Shown here: positions 8,957 through 18,852 of the stretch, piece after piece
Numbering within the stretch: position 1 is the stretch's first letter
Layout of the letters: each line of letters begins with the position of its first letter
From: Pseudomonas sp. dw_612
GTDB taxonomy: Bacteria > Pseudomonadota > Gammaproteobacteria > Pseudomonadales > Pseudomonadaceae
Direction: 5' to 3'
NCBI RefSeq assembly: GCF_018449725.1
Contig: NZ_JAAVVC010000005.1
Span: 62,001 to 126,000 of the forward strand
DNA length: 64,000 nt
The notes under the pieces: generated by a model
Seen by the model: only the letters and a program-made list of their open reading frames with translations
The model's database searches: none
Told to the model about the DNA's origin: nothing
Made by a program: the position numbers and the translations under genes

Positions 8957-10288
8957 ATGAAACCCTCGCGCCTGCTGCTGATATGGCTCACGGTGCTGCT
9001 CGCCCTGGGCATCGCGCTGGGAACACTGCGGGCGCTCGATATAGCGATGCCGCAAAACCTGCAATCGATCAGTTGGGGGTTGCTGCTGGCGCTGCTGGTG
9101 CTGACGCTGCTCGATGCCATCCGCCTCAACCGCCTGCCATCGCCGCGCCTCAAACGCTTGATGCCCGGCAGCCTGGCACTCGGGCGCTGGGGTGAAGTGC
9201 AGTTGGAGGTCGAGCATGATTTTGCCCAGCCGCTGAACGTGCAAATCTTCGATCATGCCCCCGACGGCATGAGTGTCGAACATTTGCCGCAAGCGGTCGA
9301 ACTGCAACCCGGCCAACGCAGCCTGATCCGCTATCGTCTGCGTCCCTTGCGCCGCGGCCACTTTGCTTTCGAGCAGTGCGAAATCAACCTGCCGAGCCCG
9401 CTGGGCCTGTGGTCCGGCAAACGCCTGCTGCCCGTGGCCGACAGCACCCGGGTCTACCCAGACTTCGCCCGCCTGTATGGCGGTGAGCTATTAGCCGTGG
9501 ACAACTGGCTCAGCCAGCTCGGCGTGCGTCAGCGCCAACGGCGCGGCCAGGGGTTGGAATTCCATCAACTGCGCGAATACCGCGAAGGCGACAGCCTGCG
9601 CCAGATCGACTGGAAAGCCACCGCCCGGCAACGCATGCCGATTGCCCGGGAGTATCAGGACGAGCGCGACCAGCAGATCATTTTCATGCTCGATTGCGGC
9701 CGGCGGATGCGCAGCCAGGATGGCGAACTCAGCCATTTCGACCACGCGCTCAATGCCTGTCTGTTGCTCAGCTACGTAGCGTTGCGCCAGGGTGATGCGG
9801 TGGGCTTGAGTACGTTTGCCAGCGATGAGCCGCGCTACCTCGCCCCGGTCAAAGGTTCGGGTCAGCTCAAGGTGTTGCTCAATGGCGTTTACGACTTGGG
9901 CAATACCCAGCGCCCCGCGGATTACCAGGCCGCCGTCAGCCAATTGCTCGCCCGGCAGAAACGCCGGTCACTGGTGGTGCTGGTGACCAACCTGCGGGAC
10001 GAAGATGACGACGAGTTGCTCGGCGCCGTGCAGCGTCTGGGGCAACAGCACCGGGTGTTGGTTGCCAGCCTGCGGGAAAACACCCTGGATGAGTTGCGGC
10101 ACACGCCGGTGCAAACGTTGCCCGAAGCACTGATGTATTGCGGCACGGTCGACTATTTGAACGCACGGGCCGAACTCCATGAGCGGTTGAATGCGCATGG
10201 CGTTCACATCATGGATGCCCGGCCCGCCGACCTGGGGGCCGAACTGATCACGCGTTACCTCAGTTTGAAAAGAGGTAACTTGCTCTGA
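8957..10288 (+). CDS. DUF58 domain-containing protein
   Basis: The 443-residue protein begins MKPSRLLLIWLTVLLALGIA, two N-terminal membrane helices. A beta-rich middle part includes FEQCEINLPSPLGLWSGKR. The DUF58 signature lies at about residue 205 (LREYREGDSLRQIDWKATARQ). The C-terminal half resembles a von Willebrand A-like domain (IIFMLDCGRRM). The ATG at 8957 was chosen because longer reading would pass through the repeat. DUF58 proteins pair with MoxR ATPases. It ends 40 bases from the convergent tc gene, with no clear terminator between them. Confidence 0.9.
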   Translation: MKPSRLLLIWLTVLLALGIALGTLRALDIAMPQNLQSISWGLLLALLVLTLLDAIRLNRLPSPRLKRLMPGSLALGRWGEVQLEVEHDFAQPLNVQIFDHAPDGMSVEHLPQAVELQPGQRSLIRYRLRPLRRGHFAFEQCEINLPSPLGLWSGKRLLPVADSTRVYPDFARLYGGELLAVDNWLSQLGVRQRQRRGQGLEFHQLREYREGDSLRQIDWKATARQRMPIAREYQDERDQQIIFMLDCGRRMRSQDGELSHFDHALNACLLLSYVALRQGDAVGLSTFASDEPRYLAPVKGSGQLKVLLNGVYDLGNTQRPADYQAAVSQLLARQKRRSLVVLVTNLRDEDDDELLGAVQRLGQQHRVLVASLRENTLDELRHTPVQTLPEALMYCGTVDYLNARAELHERLNAHGVHIMDARPADLGAELITRYLSLKRGNLL

Positions 10289-10328
10289 TGACATGCCAAA
10301 CAAGCGGAATATCGATGGCCTGACTTCA

Positions 10329-13300
10329 TCACAAAGAGAGACTTCCACTAAAGAACTGCATGGTCACATGCTGCTCATCGGCGATGCCACCTGCCGAATC
10401 CTTGATGTACACCCTCACACGTATATAGCCAGCTGCATCAGAACCCAAGGAGTAACTCCTTCTCACCCAGCCGTCCACGCCGGATCTTGTCGAATCCTCA
10501 ACATCAGCACGTACCCAGAATATTTCCACATTTTCTATCGGTTCTCCCGTCTCGAGGGAGATGACCCGAAATTGAATGAGCGCGGATGCACCTGACGGGT
10601 ATCCCCCCCCTCCCTGGAATCTGGACATCATTCTTGGAGGCTTCAGCACCGTGATCTCTTTTTCCATTTCAATTGAAGGATTACCGTCAATGGCCGCAAC
10701 CAAACCAAAGGTTCCTGCCAGAGGTGGTTTGAACTCGACCGGGGCCTGCCCTTCAGCATTGGTGAGTGAGGACGACAACTGCAATTGCGCAAAACTCCAG
10801 TTCACCAGCACATCAGGTGCAGGAACACTATTGCGGTCATACACCACCTTGCCCCGAGCACTGACAGACTCCCCGAGGTAATTCGGCTTAGCGAAAATCA
10901 AGTCTTCAAATCGCAATGAATCTTGTAGCACCGTAAAAGCCGACACATCCATATCCCAACCACCCAGACCGCCACGCACCAATGCTTCAAGTATGTTCTC
11001 GCCCGGCATCCCCAGCCTGAATTGCACGCTAGTCTTGCCTTGGGCATCGGTCAGCGTGGGTGTAAGCGACGCACTTTGGTATTTCCACATCACTTCCACG
11101 CCCGCCAGTGGATCGCTATTGAAAGCGGACACCACCGTCGCCGTGGCCGAAACCAGTTGTCCTGGATAACCTGGCAGCTCGTCATACACCAACGACTGAA
11201 TTTCCCGAGGTTCATACAAGCTAAAGGGCAACGACACCGACTCCGAGTACAGCGCATCCCCCGCCGTCGCCGTCAGTGGTGTGATACCGGGGACTCTCGG
11301 TTTGAAGCGTAGCCGGGCAACGCCGTAGAAATCCGTCACCGTGGTCACTTCACCCAACTCGGGGCTGCGCCAGATCACCTCAATACCGGCCATCGGCCTG
11401 CCGCTGATCGACGAGACGACCGTGACCTGTTCCTCCAATACCTGACCCCAGTCCAGTGTTTGCTCTGCATGGCCGCTGATGCGAAAACTCACCGCTTGTG
11501 AGCCGGGGCCCTGGGACATGGCATTGGTCGGGGACAACCTGGCCAGCTTCGATGCCGCGAAGCGCAGGGCGAAGCTGCCGTCCCGTTGATCGCCGACAGC
11601 AAATTCGTATTGCAGTCCCGGACCGGAAAAGTCTCGGGATTCACCGGGGGCGCCCTGGCTGAACGTGATACCCAACGCTCCCGGGCCGGTGTCGATCATG
11701 CCGAGTGTCAGGGCTCGACCGAACAAGGGGCTGTCGGCCCGCGCACTCAATTCGAAGAAGTGCCGGCCCTTGCGCCGGGGAAAGTAAGTCTTTTCTCCCC
11801 AGGCCACAGGCGCCAGGCCATCGAAACTGATCAGCAGGTCTTGCCAGGGGTCACTCGGCAATGCCGTCACGGCCGTGGACTGGCGAACCTCATGGTTGTC
11901 ATACAGGCTGCGCACCGCCACTTCTATGTCATGGCGCTGGGCGCTCTGTGGTTCAAAGTCGAAACCGGACCAGCCATCCGCATCGGTCTCTATCGCGCGG
12001 GGCTGCCCTTGCACCGTCCAGCTCACCGGCACCCCGGCGACAGGCTGGCGAGTAAAAAAGGAATACACCTGGGCCCAGACCCAGGCAGGGGCCTGACCGA
12101 CAATCGGGTCGACGACCGGGGTGTTCAGGGTTTCAATCTGCAGTTTGTTATCACCCAGGCGCATCGTCGTGGCCGCCGACGTCAGCGTCAGTTGCGGCAC
12201 CTCCAGCGCCAGGGCGAATTCACCATTGCGCGGGCTGCCGGTGAAATCCAGCTGCCACTGCACGCCGCCATCGCTGAACACCTGCGGCTGGTCCAACGCC
12301 GGAATCACCGTAGCGTTCAACTGCTCGCTCGGGGTACCTGACCAGATCAGTCGCGCGTTCAACCCCACCAACGGGCTCAACGCATTGGGCAGGACGCTGA
12401 ATCGGTGCAAGGCCCCCAGGCACGGATACAGCGTGCCGTCCCCCAGTGTGGTGCGAATCTGGTCGAGCACGGCACTCACTTCATCAGCCAGTTCGAAGGA
12501 GAGCAAACGTCCGAGCAGCGAACGGGGTTCCAGTTGCGCACCGGTGAGGGTCAGATAAAACAGCCCGCTGAGGCTGGAGCCTATGGAGGAACTGACGGGC
12601 CACTCCCAGCCATCGCCCACCGCCGTGGGCGCGCCGATGGTCAGCCCCGGATTGTTATCGGGATCGGTGGTCAGCCCCAGCGGCTGGCCCGCCACCGGGC
12701 TGCCGGGTGTCGGGATCACTTTAAAGCGATGGGTCCCGCCCCGCCGGCACACCAGCCCCACGGTGGCGAGTTCGACCGGTTGGTCATCCAGGTAAAAATC
12801 GACCAAGCCTTTCCATGGGCTGCTGGCCACGGGCGTCACGTCAAACGGGCGCACGATCGGCACCATCTCCGCGTGGGCCCTGACCTTGGCGCTCACGGTG
12901 TAATCCCGGACTTCGGTCGGCCTGTCCAGCACACTGGCCCAGCCACCCGCGCCAGTGATCGTGGAAACAGTGCCGTTGGGCCCCTCCCAATCCACTAGCG
13001 CATTGACCACGGGATCACCGTTGCCGCTGGCGATCATGTGCAACACCTGTATGCGCAGCAGCACAGACTCCTGCTCGTCGACCACCGGCGACGTATTGCT
13101 GGCTCGCACCTCGCCGATTTCCACCAGATTGCGGGCCAGGGACATGCGCTTGTCCAATGATCGGCGCAGCAACCGCGAGCAGCTCAGTGACAGCCCGAAC
13201 TGGCCGTCGAGCCGGTCATCACATGCCAGGCTCCATTGCGGCTGCGTATCTGTGACCGGCACCGGTTGTTCCAGCGCAGGCTGCACGCGCACGCCCAATT

Positions 13301-14681
13301 CGTCGGCGCTGACACCTGCCCATTGCAGTGCCAGCCCGGTGCCGATCAAGGGGCTGTCCGCAAGCAGTTGCAAGGTCACCAGATAAGTCGATCCACGATT
13401 GGGGTAGCCGGTCTTTTCCGCCCAGGGCGTTGCTCCCGCTTCGGTCACCACTCGCACGTCCCGCCACGGGTCCGTGGCCAGTGCTTGCACGCTCAATTGA
13501 TGAGTAACGACGCCGCTGGCGTAATACAAACTCTCCACCGTCGCCTCGATCACGTGCAGCCCCGCCGTGGTTGGCCGAAAATCGACATATGCCCAACCAT
13601 CCTCATTGGTGACGACGGGTTCATCGATCGGCTCCCCGCCGATGCGCCAAGTGACCTTGCTGTCACGCATAGACTGGCCGGTGTAGAACGAAACGACCTG
13701 GACGCCGAGCCGAACCTGTTCCTGATATTCCACCACCGGGTAATACGCCGCCGCCTGTTCGTCCTGTACGACCAGCCGATGGTGTCCCAGTGAAACGCTG
13801 ATCCCATAGGCGTCGGCGCTGTACTGATTACGCAATGTCAGCAGCAGCAGCGGCCTTTGCTGATCGTCTATCCATGGGCAGTCAAGTTGCCACCCGGAAC
13901 TGAGGGACTGGTCCGTGCCCCACGGTGGGATGGCGACTATCGCCTCCTGCGGGTTGTTCTCCAGGCTCAGGGCTGCCGCGGTGCCGGACCAGGGTGAATC
14001 GGTTTGCGGCACCAAAACCAGCTCGTGTTGCAGACTGGCGGAAGCGCCAAGACACAAGTACAACGGGCGATCCGCCACACGGGGTGTGCCGTCGAGCATC
14101 ACCTGCTGCAATTGCAAGGGTGGCAAGTGCAGACGCAACCTGAGCCGGGCGACGTGGATTTTCGAACGCATCCCGCCGGCCGGCTGCGCAGGACTGAAAA
14201 TGCTCACGCGAATCTCATCGCCGGCGACCAGGGTCCGTGGCAATTCGCGTTCAGTCTTGATCGGCTGAAAGTCCAACGGCTGCGCGTCCTCCAGGCCGGC
14301 CGGTTGCCCGTCGCCCAGTTGCGGGTGCGTGGGCTCGAGGGTCAACTCGATTTTTTCTCCAGTACGCAGCACTTCCACCAGCAGCGTGCCCGCAGCGGTG
14401 CTGTAGGTCTCATGCAAATAGCCGAGGACATAGCGGGTATCAGCGCTCGCGGCCTTCGGTGCCCTGAGCACCTGGCTGACCGAGGCGCCGTCGCTGGCAA
14501 TCAGGTAGCGGATTTCGGTGATACCTTCGTCTGGATCAAAATACCCGGCGGCGCCCGTGGCAATGTTGCTCGGGTTGGTCGGGCCTTTTACCCAGTGGTC
14601 CGTGCCCTCGCCGAATTCGCCATTGATGATCAGGCTTTCGTCAGCCTGAATGATCGGTTCTATGATGATCACGTCACTCAT
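10329..14681 (-). CDS. Very large Ig-like repeat protein of the Tc toxin locus
   Basis: This 1450-residue protein has no signal peptide. Residues ~1-200 look like a beta-sandwich/carbohydrate-binding-like module (SLIINGEFGEGTDHWVKG). After that at least seven invasin/Big_1-like Ig repeats can be seen, each with a pattern such as SGRPMAGIEVIWRSPELGEV followed by a TD.xG.A...F.P strand. In the first two thirds they alternate with a ~110-residue module opening DPW(R/Q)D and ending in DGxFxLxL. The last gene of the TcA operon, it overlaps the tcaB-like stop codon by eight bases. The ATG at 14681 has GGGAG nine bases upstream; the TTG at 14687 is less well placed. It is not a canonical Tc subunit. 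A role in receptor binding or toxin display is inferred. Confidence 0.8.
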   Translation of the reverse strand: MSDVIIIEPIIQADESLIINGEFGEGTDHWVKGPTNPSNIATGAAGYFDPDEGITEIRYLIASDGASVSQVLRAPKAASADTRYVLGYLHETYSTAAGTLLVEVLRTGEKIELTLEPTHPQLGDGQPAGLEDAQPLDFQPIKTERELPRTLVAGDEIRVSIFSPAQPAGGMRSKIHVARLRLRLHLPPLQLQQVMLDGTPRVADRPLYLCLGASASLQHELVLVPQTDSPWSGTAAALSLENNPQEAIVAIPPWGTDQSLSSGWQLDCPWIDDQQRPLLLLTLRNQYSADAYGISVSLGHHRLVVQDEQAAAYYPVVEYQEQVRLGVQVVSFYTGQSMRDSKVTWRIGGEPIDEPVVTNEDGWAYVDFRPTTAGLHVIEATVESLYYASGVVTHQLSVQALATDPWRDVRVVTEAGATPWAEKTGYPNRGSTYLVTLQLLADSPLIGTGLALQWAGVSADELGVRVQPALEQPVPVTDTQPQWSLACDDRLDGQFGLSLSCSRLLRRSLDKRMSLARNLVEIGEVRASNTSPVVDEQESVLLRIQVLHMIASGNGDPVVNALVDWEGPNGTVSTITGAGGWASVLDRPTEVRDYTVSAKVRAHAEMVPIVRPFDVTPVASSPWKGLVDFYLDDQPVELATVGLVCRRGGTHRFKVIPTPGSPVAGQPLGLTTDPDNNPGLTIGAPTAVGDGWEWPVSSSIGSSLSGLFYLTLTGAQLEPRSLLGRLLSFELADEVSAVLDQIRTTLGDGTLYPCLGALHRFSVLPNALSPLVGLNARLIWSGTPSEQLNATVIPALDQPQVFSDGGVQWQLDFTGSPRNGEFALALEVPQLTLTSAATTMRLGDNKLQIETLNTPVVDPIVGQAPAWVWAQVYSFFTRQPVAGVPVSWTVQGQPRAIETDADGWSGFDFEPQSAQRHDIEVAVRSLYDNHEVRQSTAVTALPSDPWQDLLISFDGLAPVAWGEKTYFPRRKGRHFFELSARADSPLFGRALTLGMIDTGPGALGITFSQGAPGESRDFSGPGLQYEFAVGDQRDGSFALRFAASKLARLSPTNAMSQGPGSQAVSFRISGHAEQTLDWGQVLEEQVTVVSSISGRPMAGIEVIWRSPELGEVTTVTDFYGVARLRFKPRVPGITPLTATAGDALYSESVSLPFSLYEPREIQSLVYDELPGYPGQLVSATATVVSAFNSDPLAGVEVMWKYQSASLTPTLTDAQGKTSVQFRLGMPGENILEALVRGGLGGWDMDVSAFTVLQDSLRFEDLIFAKPNYLGESVSARGKVVYDRNSVPAPDVLVNWSFAQLQLSSSLTNAEGQAPVEFKPPLAGTFGLVAAIDGNPSIEMEKEITVLKPPRMMSRFQGGGGYPSGASALIQFRVISLETGEPIENVEIFWVRADVEDSTRSGVDGWVRRSYSLGSDAAGYIRVRVYIKDSAGGIADEQHVTMQFFSGSLSL

Positions 14682-17600
14682 GAACAATTGCTCCCGCGTC
14701 TACCCGCTGCGCAGCACGCGACTCGGCAGCGGTCACCAGATTGCGCACCTTGAGGGCGAAAGAAGGGTCGCCCGCCCGCGCCGTATAACGCACTCGCACA
14801 ATGACGTCAGTCAACGAGGCGAGCATGGCCTGTTGCGGCGCCTTCTTCGGCCAAGACCAATTCAATTGCCAGTTCGACACCGCACCAGTGCATTCGAAGG
14901 GGTTGAGCAAGCCTTCATCGGGTTTGGTCGCGGTCATGCCGGTATCGGCAAGACCGGACGACAACGCGATTTGTTGCCCGCTGCGCAGATTGATCTGGAT
15001 ATCCGCTGGCGCCACTGACTCCGCTGGCGCATACAGGTATTCCACCGAACGCGCTGAGGCTTTGGTCGCCGTCATGCTGCTGATTTGCAACAAGGTGGCC
15101 TGGACATTTTCGTACGGTCCGGCCAGCACCGGCAGGTCGACTTCCACCGAACTGATCTGGCGGCAGTAATGCCCGGGGTGATCGCGATCAAACGACAGTT
15201 GGCTCAGCCTGAATTCCAGCTGGCCGCTGCTCTGAAGTTCCTCGAGCGCCAGTTTCCAACTGGCCAGGCCGGTTTGCGGGTCCAGGGGATCATCGAACAA
15301 TTGCCGCAGCGACACTGTCTTGATCAACTCCAGGCGCCGTTCGTGGCGTTGCAGGTATTCACGCTCCATGCGCAACAAGTGCCCGCGCAAATGCTCACCA
15401 GCCGTCAAGCCGTGGCGATTGTCGAGCCACACCTGGGGCAACGGAATCTGCGTGTCATAGTCCCCGGTCTCTGCACTCATCGAGGCCTGGGCATTGATGC
15501 ACAAACTGACCACGGCATCGTAGGCCTGATAGTGCAGCGCCTTGAATTGCCCCACCAGCCAGCCGAACAACTCGGCATTGGTGGCGCGTTTTTGCAGAAA
15601 GTTATACAGCGTCAGCGCGTGGCTGTTGGCACGCAGGGTGTGATCCTGGCTGGCCTTGGCGGACGCAACGGCATGGGTTTGCGCGTTGATCTGCTCGGTA
15701 ATTGCACTCACTTCCACGAGTGCTTGATCGCGCTGCATTTGCCATTCGCCGCGACGCCGCCGGTAGGTTTCAGTGGTGGCGCTTTTTCCGGCGTCCAGTT
15801 CCAGCAGCGTCGCGGCCATTTCCAGGCCATGGACCACGGCGTCGGGAAGTTTCTCCAGGCGAAACCCACCACTGGCCACGCCAAAAATATTCGGAGCAAC
15901 GGCCGCCGATGCACCGGCGAACTTGATGGCCTTGGTGGCAAAAGTCAGGCCCTTGGCTTGATGCAGCGCGTTCATGACGCTGTATTCGACATCGGTGATG
16001 TTCTGTTCATAGCGCCGGTTGTAAGCATCCGCTCGCTGCTGGGCCATCGTTCGGCTCTGTTGCAGTGCGCTGACACTGGCCTGCAATTGCGCAATGTTGT
16101 GTTCCTGAACGGTTTGCGCGTAAGTCCCCAACTCCACCAACTGGCCCTGCTGCAGTTGCTCCATCTCGGCGCGGTCGCGCTGTTCAAGCAGACGGAGCAA
16201 CTGGTTGCCATAGTCTTGAAGGGCTTGCACGGCCCGCAACGCCGCCTCGAACATGACCCGCCAGCGAAACGCAACCACCACCAGGCGCCCACCCATGGGT
16301 CGCGGCGCACCGCCCCCCCCGGCCGCCAGGTCGCGCAGCAATTGATTGGGGTCGGTGGGCGGGCTGAACAAGGGCACTTGTAACGGCTGGCCATCCAGCG
16401 TCAGGTTATTGCGCAGGTTATGCAGGCGCTGGACGGGCTGCTGGAACAGGTCCTGCAACTGCTCGTTGATCGGCAGCTTGAACGGCTCGGAGGCCAACCG
16501 GCCGAGCAACGGTGCGGCCTTGGCCCTGGCGGCCAGATCGCCGACCTCAAGGACAAGCGAGCGCTCGAAGGCCTCCAGCGCCGGCCGCGTGGTGGCGCTG
16601 TTCAACAACGCGCCCACCGTCGCCGGTGTCCAGCGGTTGACCGTGCGCGCCGTGGGCGGATTGCCCATCAGAAATTCCGCCTGGACGTAACACAGCTTGG
16701 CCGCCACCAGACTGTCGCGGCTGAGCTGGCGGTAATACCAATCGCCCCAGGCCATCAGGTTTTTCACGTATTCAGTGAACGCCAGAATCTGGAAATGCCG
16801 GGGGTTTGAATAACCAATGGCGTCCGGGTCGGTTGGCGCGTCGGCTTCGAATCCGGGGTTGGCCGCGTCGGGATTGGCCAGCGGTCGGCAGCGCCAGTAA
16901 CGCGGTTTTGCCGGCGCAGGCGTCGCAACGGCCGGGGCCTGTGGATCAAACAGGTAATGCAACCAGTCTTGCGCCTCGGTGTAGCGGTCTTCAGCCCGCA
17001 GGCGCGCCGTCACCAACAACGGCAAATGGCAATGCAGCTCCCAGAAGAACAAGCCGTTGGCGCCGTCAAACGCCCCATTGGGTTCGCTGATCGTCCCACT
17101 GGTGGGCGGTGGCTCGGTCCGGTGCTGCATCGACCAGTCCAGCACGGCATCGACCGAAATGGCAGAGGCCTGCACCAGTTCGGGGCCGTGCAGTGAGTTA
17201 AGGCGGACATACTTGAGCCACGGGGCCAATTGATTGAAGTCCAGGAATTGCGCGCCAGAAGGGTCGCTGCGGTTCAGCGTTGGCGTGACAAAGCCCCGGG
17301 TCTGACTAAAGTTCAGTGCGTACTTTTTGCGCCCCAGGCCATCGACTGCGTTGAGGCCGCCGAACTCAAAGGTCACCGTCGAGGCAAAACTGTCCCGCCG
17401 CACCGCCATCCAGGGTGTGCGCCATCCACCCCTCTCAGGGAATGATCCGGTGAAAGGGGCAGGATCACCGCCGGCGGGACTCACCAGTTTCAACTCGAAT
17501 GTCTTGCTTGAATCCTGGCCGGTCTGATTTTCCGCACACTCACCGCACACCAGCAGCACGTCCTCTTCCCCGGTGCCGGTGGTTTTCCTGCTGCGCAACA

Positions 17601-18783
17601 CCACCGCATGCAATGCGTAGAACGGGGTCAATCTGCCGGGAGGGTCGATGGTCTCAGTGATCGTCGGCCGGCTTAGTGACAGGATCGAATGCTGCACCGT
17701 GTCGCGGTCGACAAACCGGTACTGGGCCAGCATGTCCATGAGCGCGTCATCGTTGTCGATCGGGCGAAACAGTATGTCCCTGGCGGCGTATACGTTCTTT
17801 TCGGTGTTGTCTGGCCGCAGACACAGCACACACAACTTGCCCTTGGGGTGCACCTCATCGACCACCACGGTGGCGATCAGCCGCGCCGCGCCGGGCATGG
17901 CGTCGTCACCTCCGCTGCTGTGCAAGGACAACGGTCCCGACCACTGACCGTTCTGGGTCATGAAGGCGACATTGATATCCAGCCGGTGCGGCGCGTAATC
18001 GGGCTGCCCCTTGGTTCCGCGTTTCTCCTGCCAGTCGGCCCAGACCACGCACAGCCGTCCGCTCCAGTACACCGGTCGCATGTCCAATACGTTTTCGGTA
18101 GTGGGAATCTCCACCGGCTGCCATTCGCTCCAGGCGGCCGGGTTGACGGAGGTCGAGGCTGATTGAAGGACGATATCGGCCTTGCGCCAGAAATACTGGA
18201 AAGGCTGCACCCGTTGCCGACCGATAAAGTAATAGTCCGCGCTGGTGGCGGACGCACCATCGATATAGCCACTGATCACGTCGAGGTTGCAGATCTGCTC
18301 GAACGTTTGCAGGTAATCCTGCAGGGCCAGTTGCACCGAGTCAGTGGTCAGGCGCGACTGGTTCAGGTTGTTTTCCAGGGCCTTGAACAGGCTGGTCTTG
18401 CGCTGGCGCACGAACGGGTTGATGTAGTTTTCCGGGTAGGCGGCGATCATCTGCAACGCAGCCCAGTCCGGGTAGTTGCTGTAGAGCTGCCACAGGTTCA
18501 GCTCGTCCTTGTCGAACTCGACGCCGCTGTAACCCGGTTCCAGCTTGCGGTACACCGCGTGAATGTATTGCTGGGCGCAACTGATCGCCTCGGCAGCCCA
18601 GGAGCTCTGTACCGCGTAGCTGTCCAGTGGGTCGAGCCGCAGCAGTTCGAACAGATCCGCCGGGGTCCTGACGAATTTATAGGTGTCGTTGGGTGCTGCT
18701 GCCTTCTTGACCTGGCCGATGCAATAGTCAACCAGGGCTGAGCGACGCTGTTCGAGCAAGCCGGCGATGTTGATGCGGTCCAT
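14674..18783 (-). CDS. TcaB-like C-terminal half of Tc toxin subunit A
   Basis: The 1369-residue protein corresponds to the C-terminal half of TcdA-type toxins. It opens with MDRINIAGLLEQRRSALVDYC and a neuraminidase-like/ABC-toxin N-terminal region up to ~residue 530. The pore-forming coiled-coil shaft follows at about 880-1100, with LQASVSALQQSRTMAQQRAD visible. The TcB-binding end carries the conserved LEFRLSQLSFDRDHPGHYCR and PFECTGAVSNWQLNWSWP segments. GAGGACAGC precedes the ATG. Together with the upstream 1203-residue protein it makes a TcA of about 2570 residues, close to TcdA (about 2500). The split matches the Photorhabdus TcaA/TcaB arrangement, so it is not a frameshift. Confidence 0.92.
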   Translation of the reverse strand: MDRINIAGLLEQRRSALVDYCIGQVKKAAAPNDTYKFVRTPADLFELLRLDPLDSYAVQSSWAAEAISCAQQYIHAVYRKLEPGYSGVEFDKDELNLWQLYSNYPDWAALQMIAAYPENYINPFVRQRKTSLFKALENNLNQSRLTTDSVQLALQDYLQTFEQICNLDVISGYIDGASATSADYYFIGRQRVQPFQYFWRKADIVLQSASTSVNPAAWSEWQPVEIPTTENVLDMRPVYWSGRLCVVWADWQEKRGTKGQPDYAPHRLDINVAFMTQNGQWSGPLSLHSSGGDDAMPGAARLIATVVVDEVHPKGKLCVLCLRPDNTEKNVYAARDILFRPIDNDDALMDMLAQYRFVDRDTVQHSILSLSRPTITETIDPPGRLTPFYALHAVVLRSRKTTGTGEEDVLLVCGECAENQTGQDSSKTFELKLVSPAGGDPAPFTGSFPERGGWRTPWMAVRRDSFASTVTFEFGGLNAVDGLGRKKYALNFSQTRGFVTPTLNRSDPSGAQFLDFNQLAPWLKYVRLNSLHGPELVQASAISVDAVLDWSMQHRTEPPPTSGTISEPNGAFDGANGLFFWELHCHLPLLVTARLRAEDRYTEAQDWLHYLFDPQAPAVATPAPAKPRYWRCRPLANPDAANPGFEADAPTDPDAIGYSNPRHFQILAFTEYVKNLMAWGDWYYRQLSRDSLVAAKLCYVQAEFLMGNPPTARTVNRWTPATVGALLNSATTRPALEAFERSLVLEVGDLAARAKAAPLLGRLASEPFKLPINEQLQDLFQQPVQRLHNLRNNLTLDGQPLQVPLFSPPTDPNQLLRDLAAGGGGAPRPMGGRLVVVAFRWRVMFEAALRAVQALQDYGNQLLRLLEQRDRAEMEQLQQGQLVELGTYAQTVQEHNIAQLQASVSALQQSRTMAQQRADAYNRRYEQNITDVEYSVMNALHQAKGLTFATKAIKFAGASAAVAPNIFGVASGGFRLEKLPDAVVHGLEMAATLLELDAGKSATTETYRRRRGEWQMQRDQALVEVSAITEQINAQTHAVASAKASQDHTLRANSHALTLYNFLQKRATNAELFGWLVGQFKALHYQAYDAVVSLCINAQASMSAETGDYDTQIPLPQVWLDNRHGLTAGEHLRGHLLRMEREYLQRHERRLELIKTVSLRQLFDDPLDPQTGLASWKLALEELQSSGQLEFRLSQLSFDRDHPGHYCRQISSVEVDLPVLAGPYENVQATLLQISSMTATKASARSVEYLYAPAESVAPADIQINLRSGQQIALSSGLADTGMTATKPDEGLLNPFECTGAVSNWQLNWSWPKKAPQQAMLASLTDVIVRVRYTARAGDPSFALKVRNLVTAAESRAAQRVDAGAIVHE

Positions 18784-18852
18784 GATGCTGTCCTCAAGAC
18801 ATGAGTCGATAGCGTTCGACGGCGCGGCGAGCCACCGCCGTCGCGTTGCGGG

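Noticed and set aside
18784..18852. Frameshift splitting a single TcA gene
   Set aside because: Each half has its own start and good ribosome binding site, and the two-gene TcaA/TcaB form is known.
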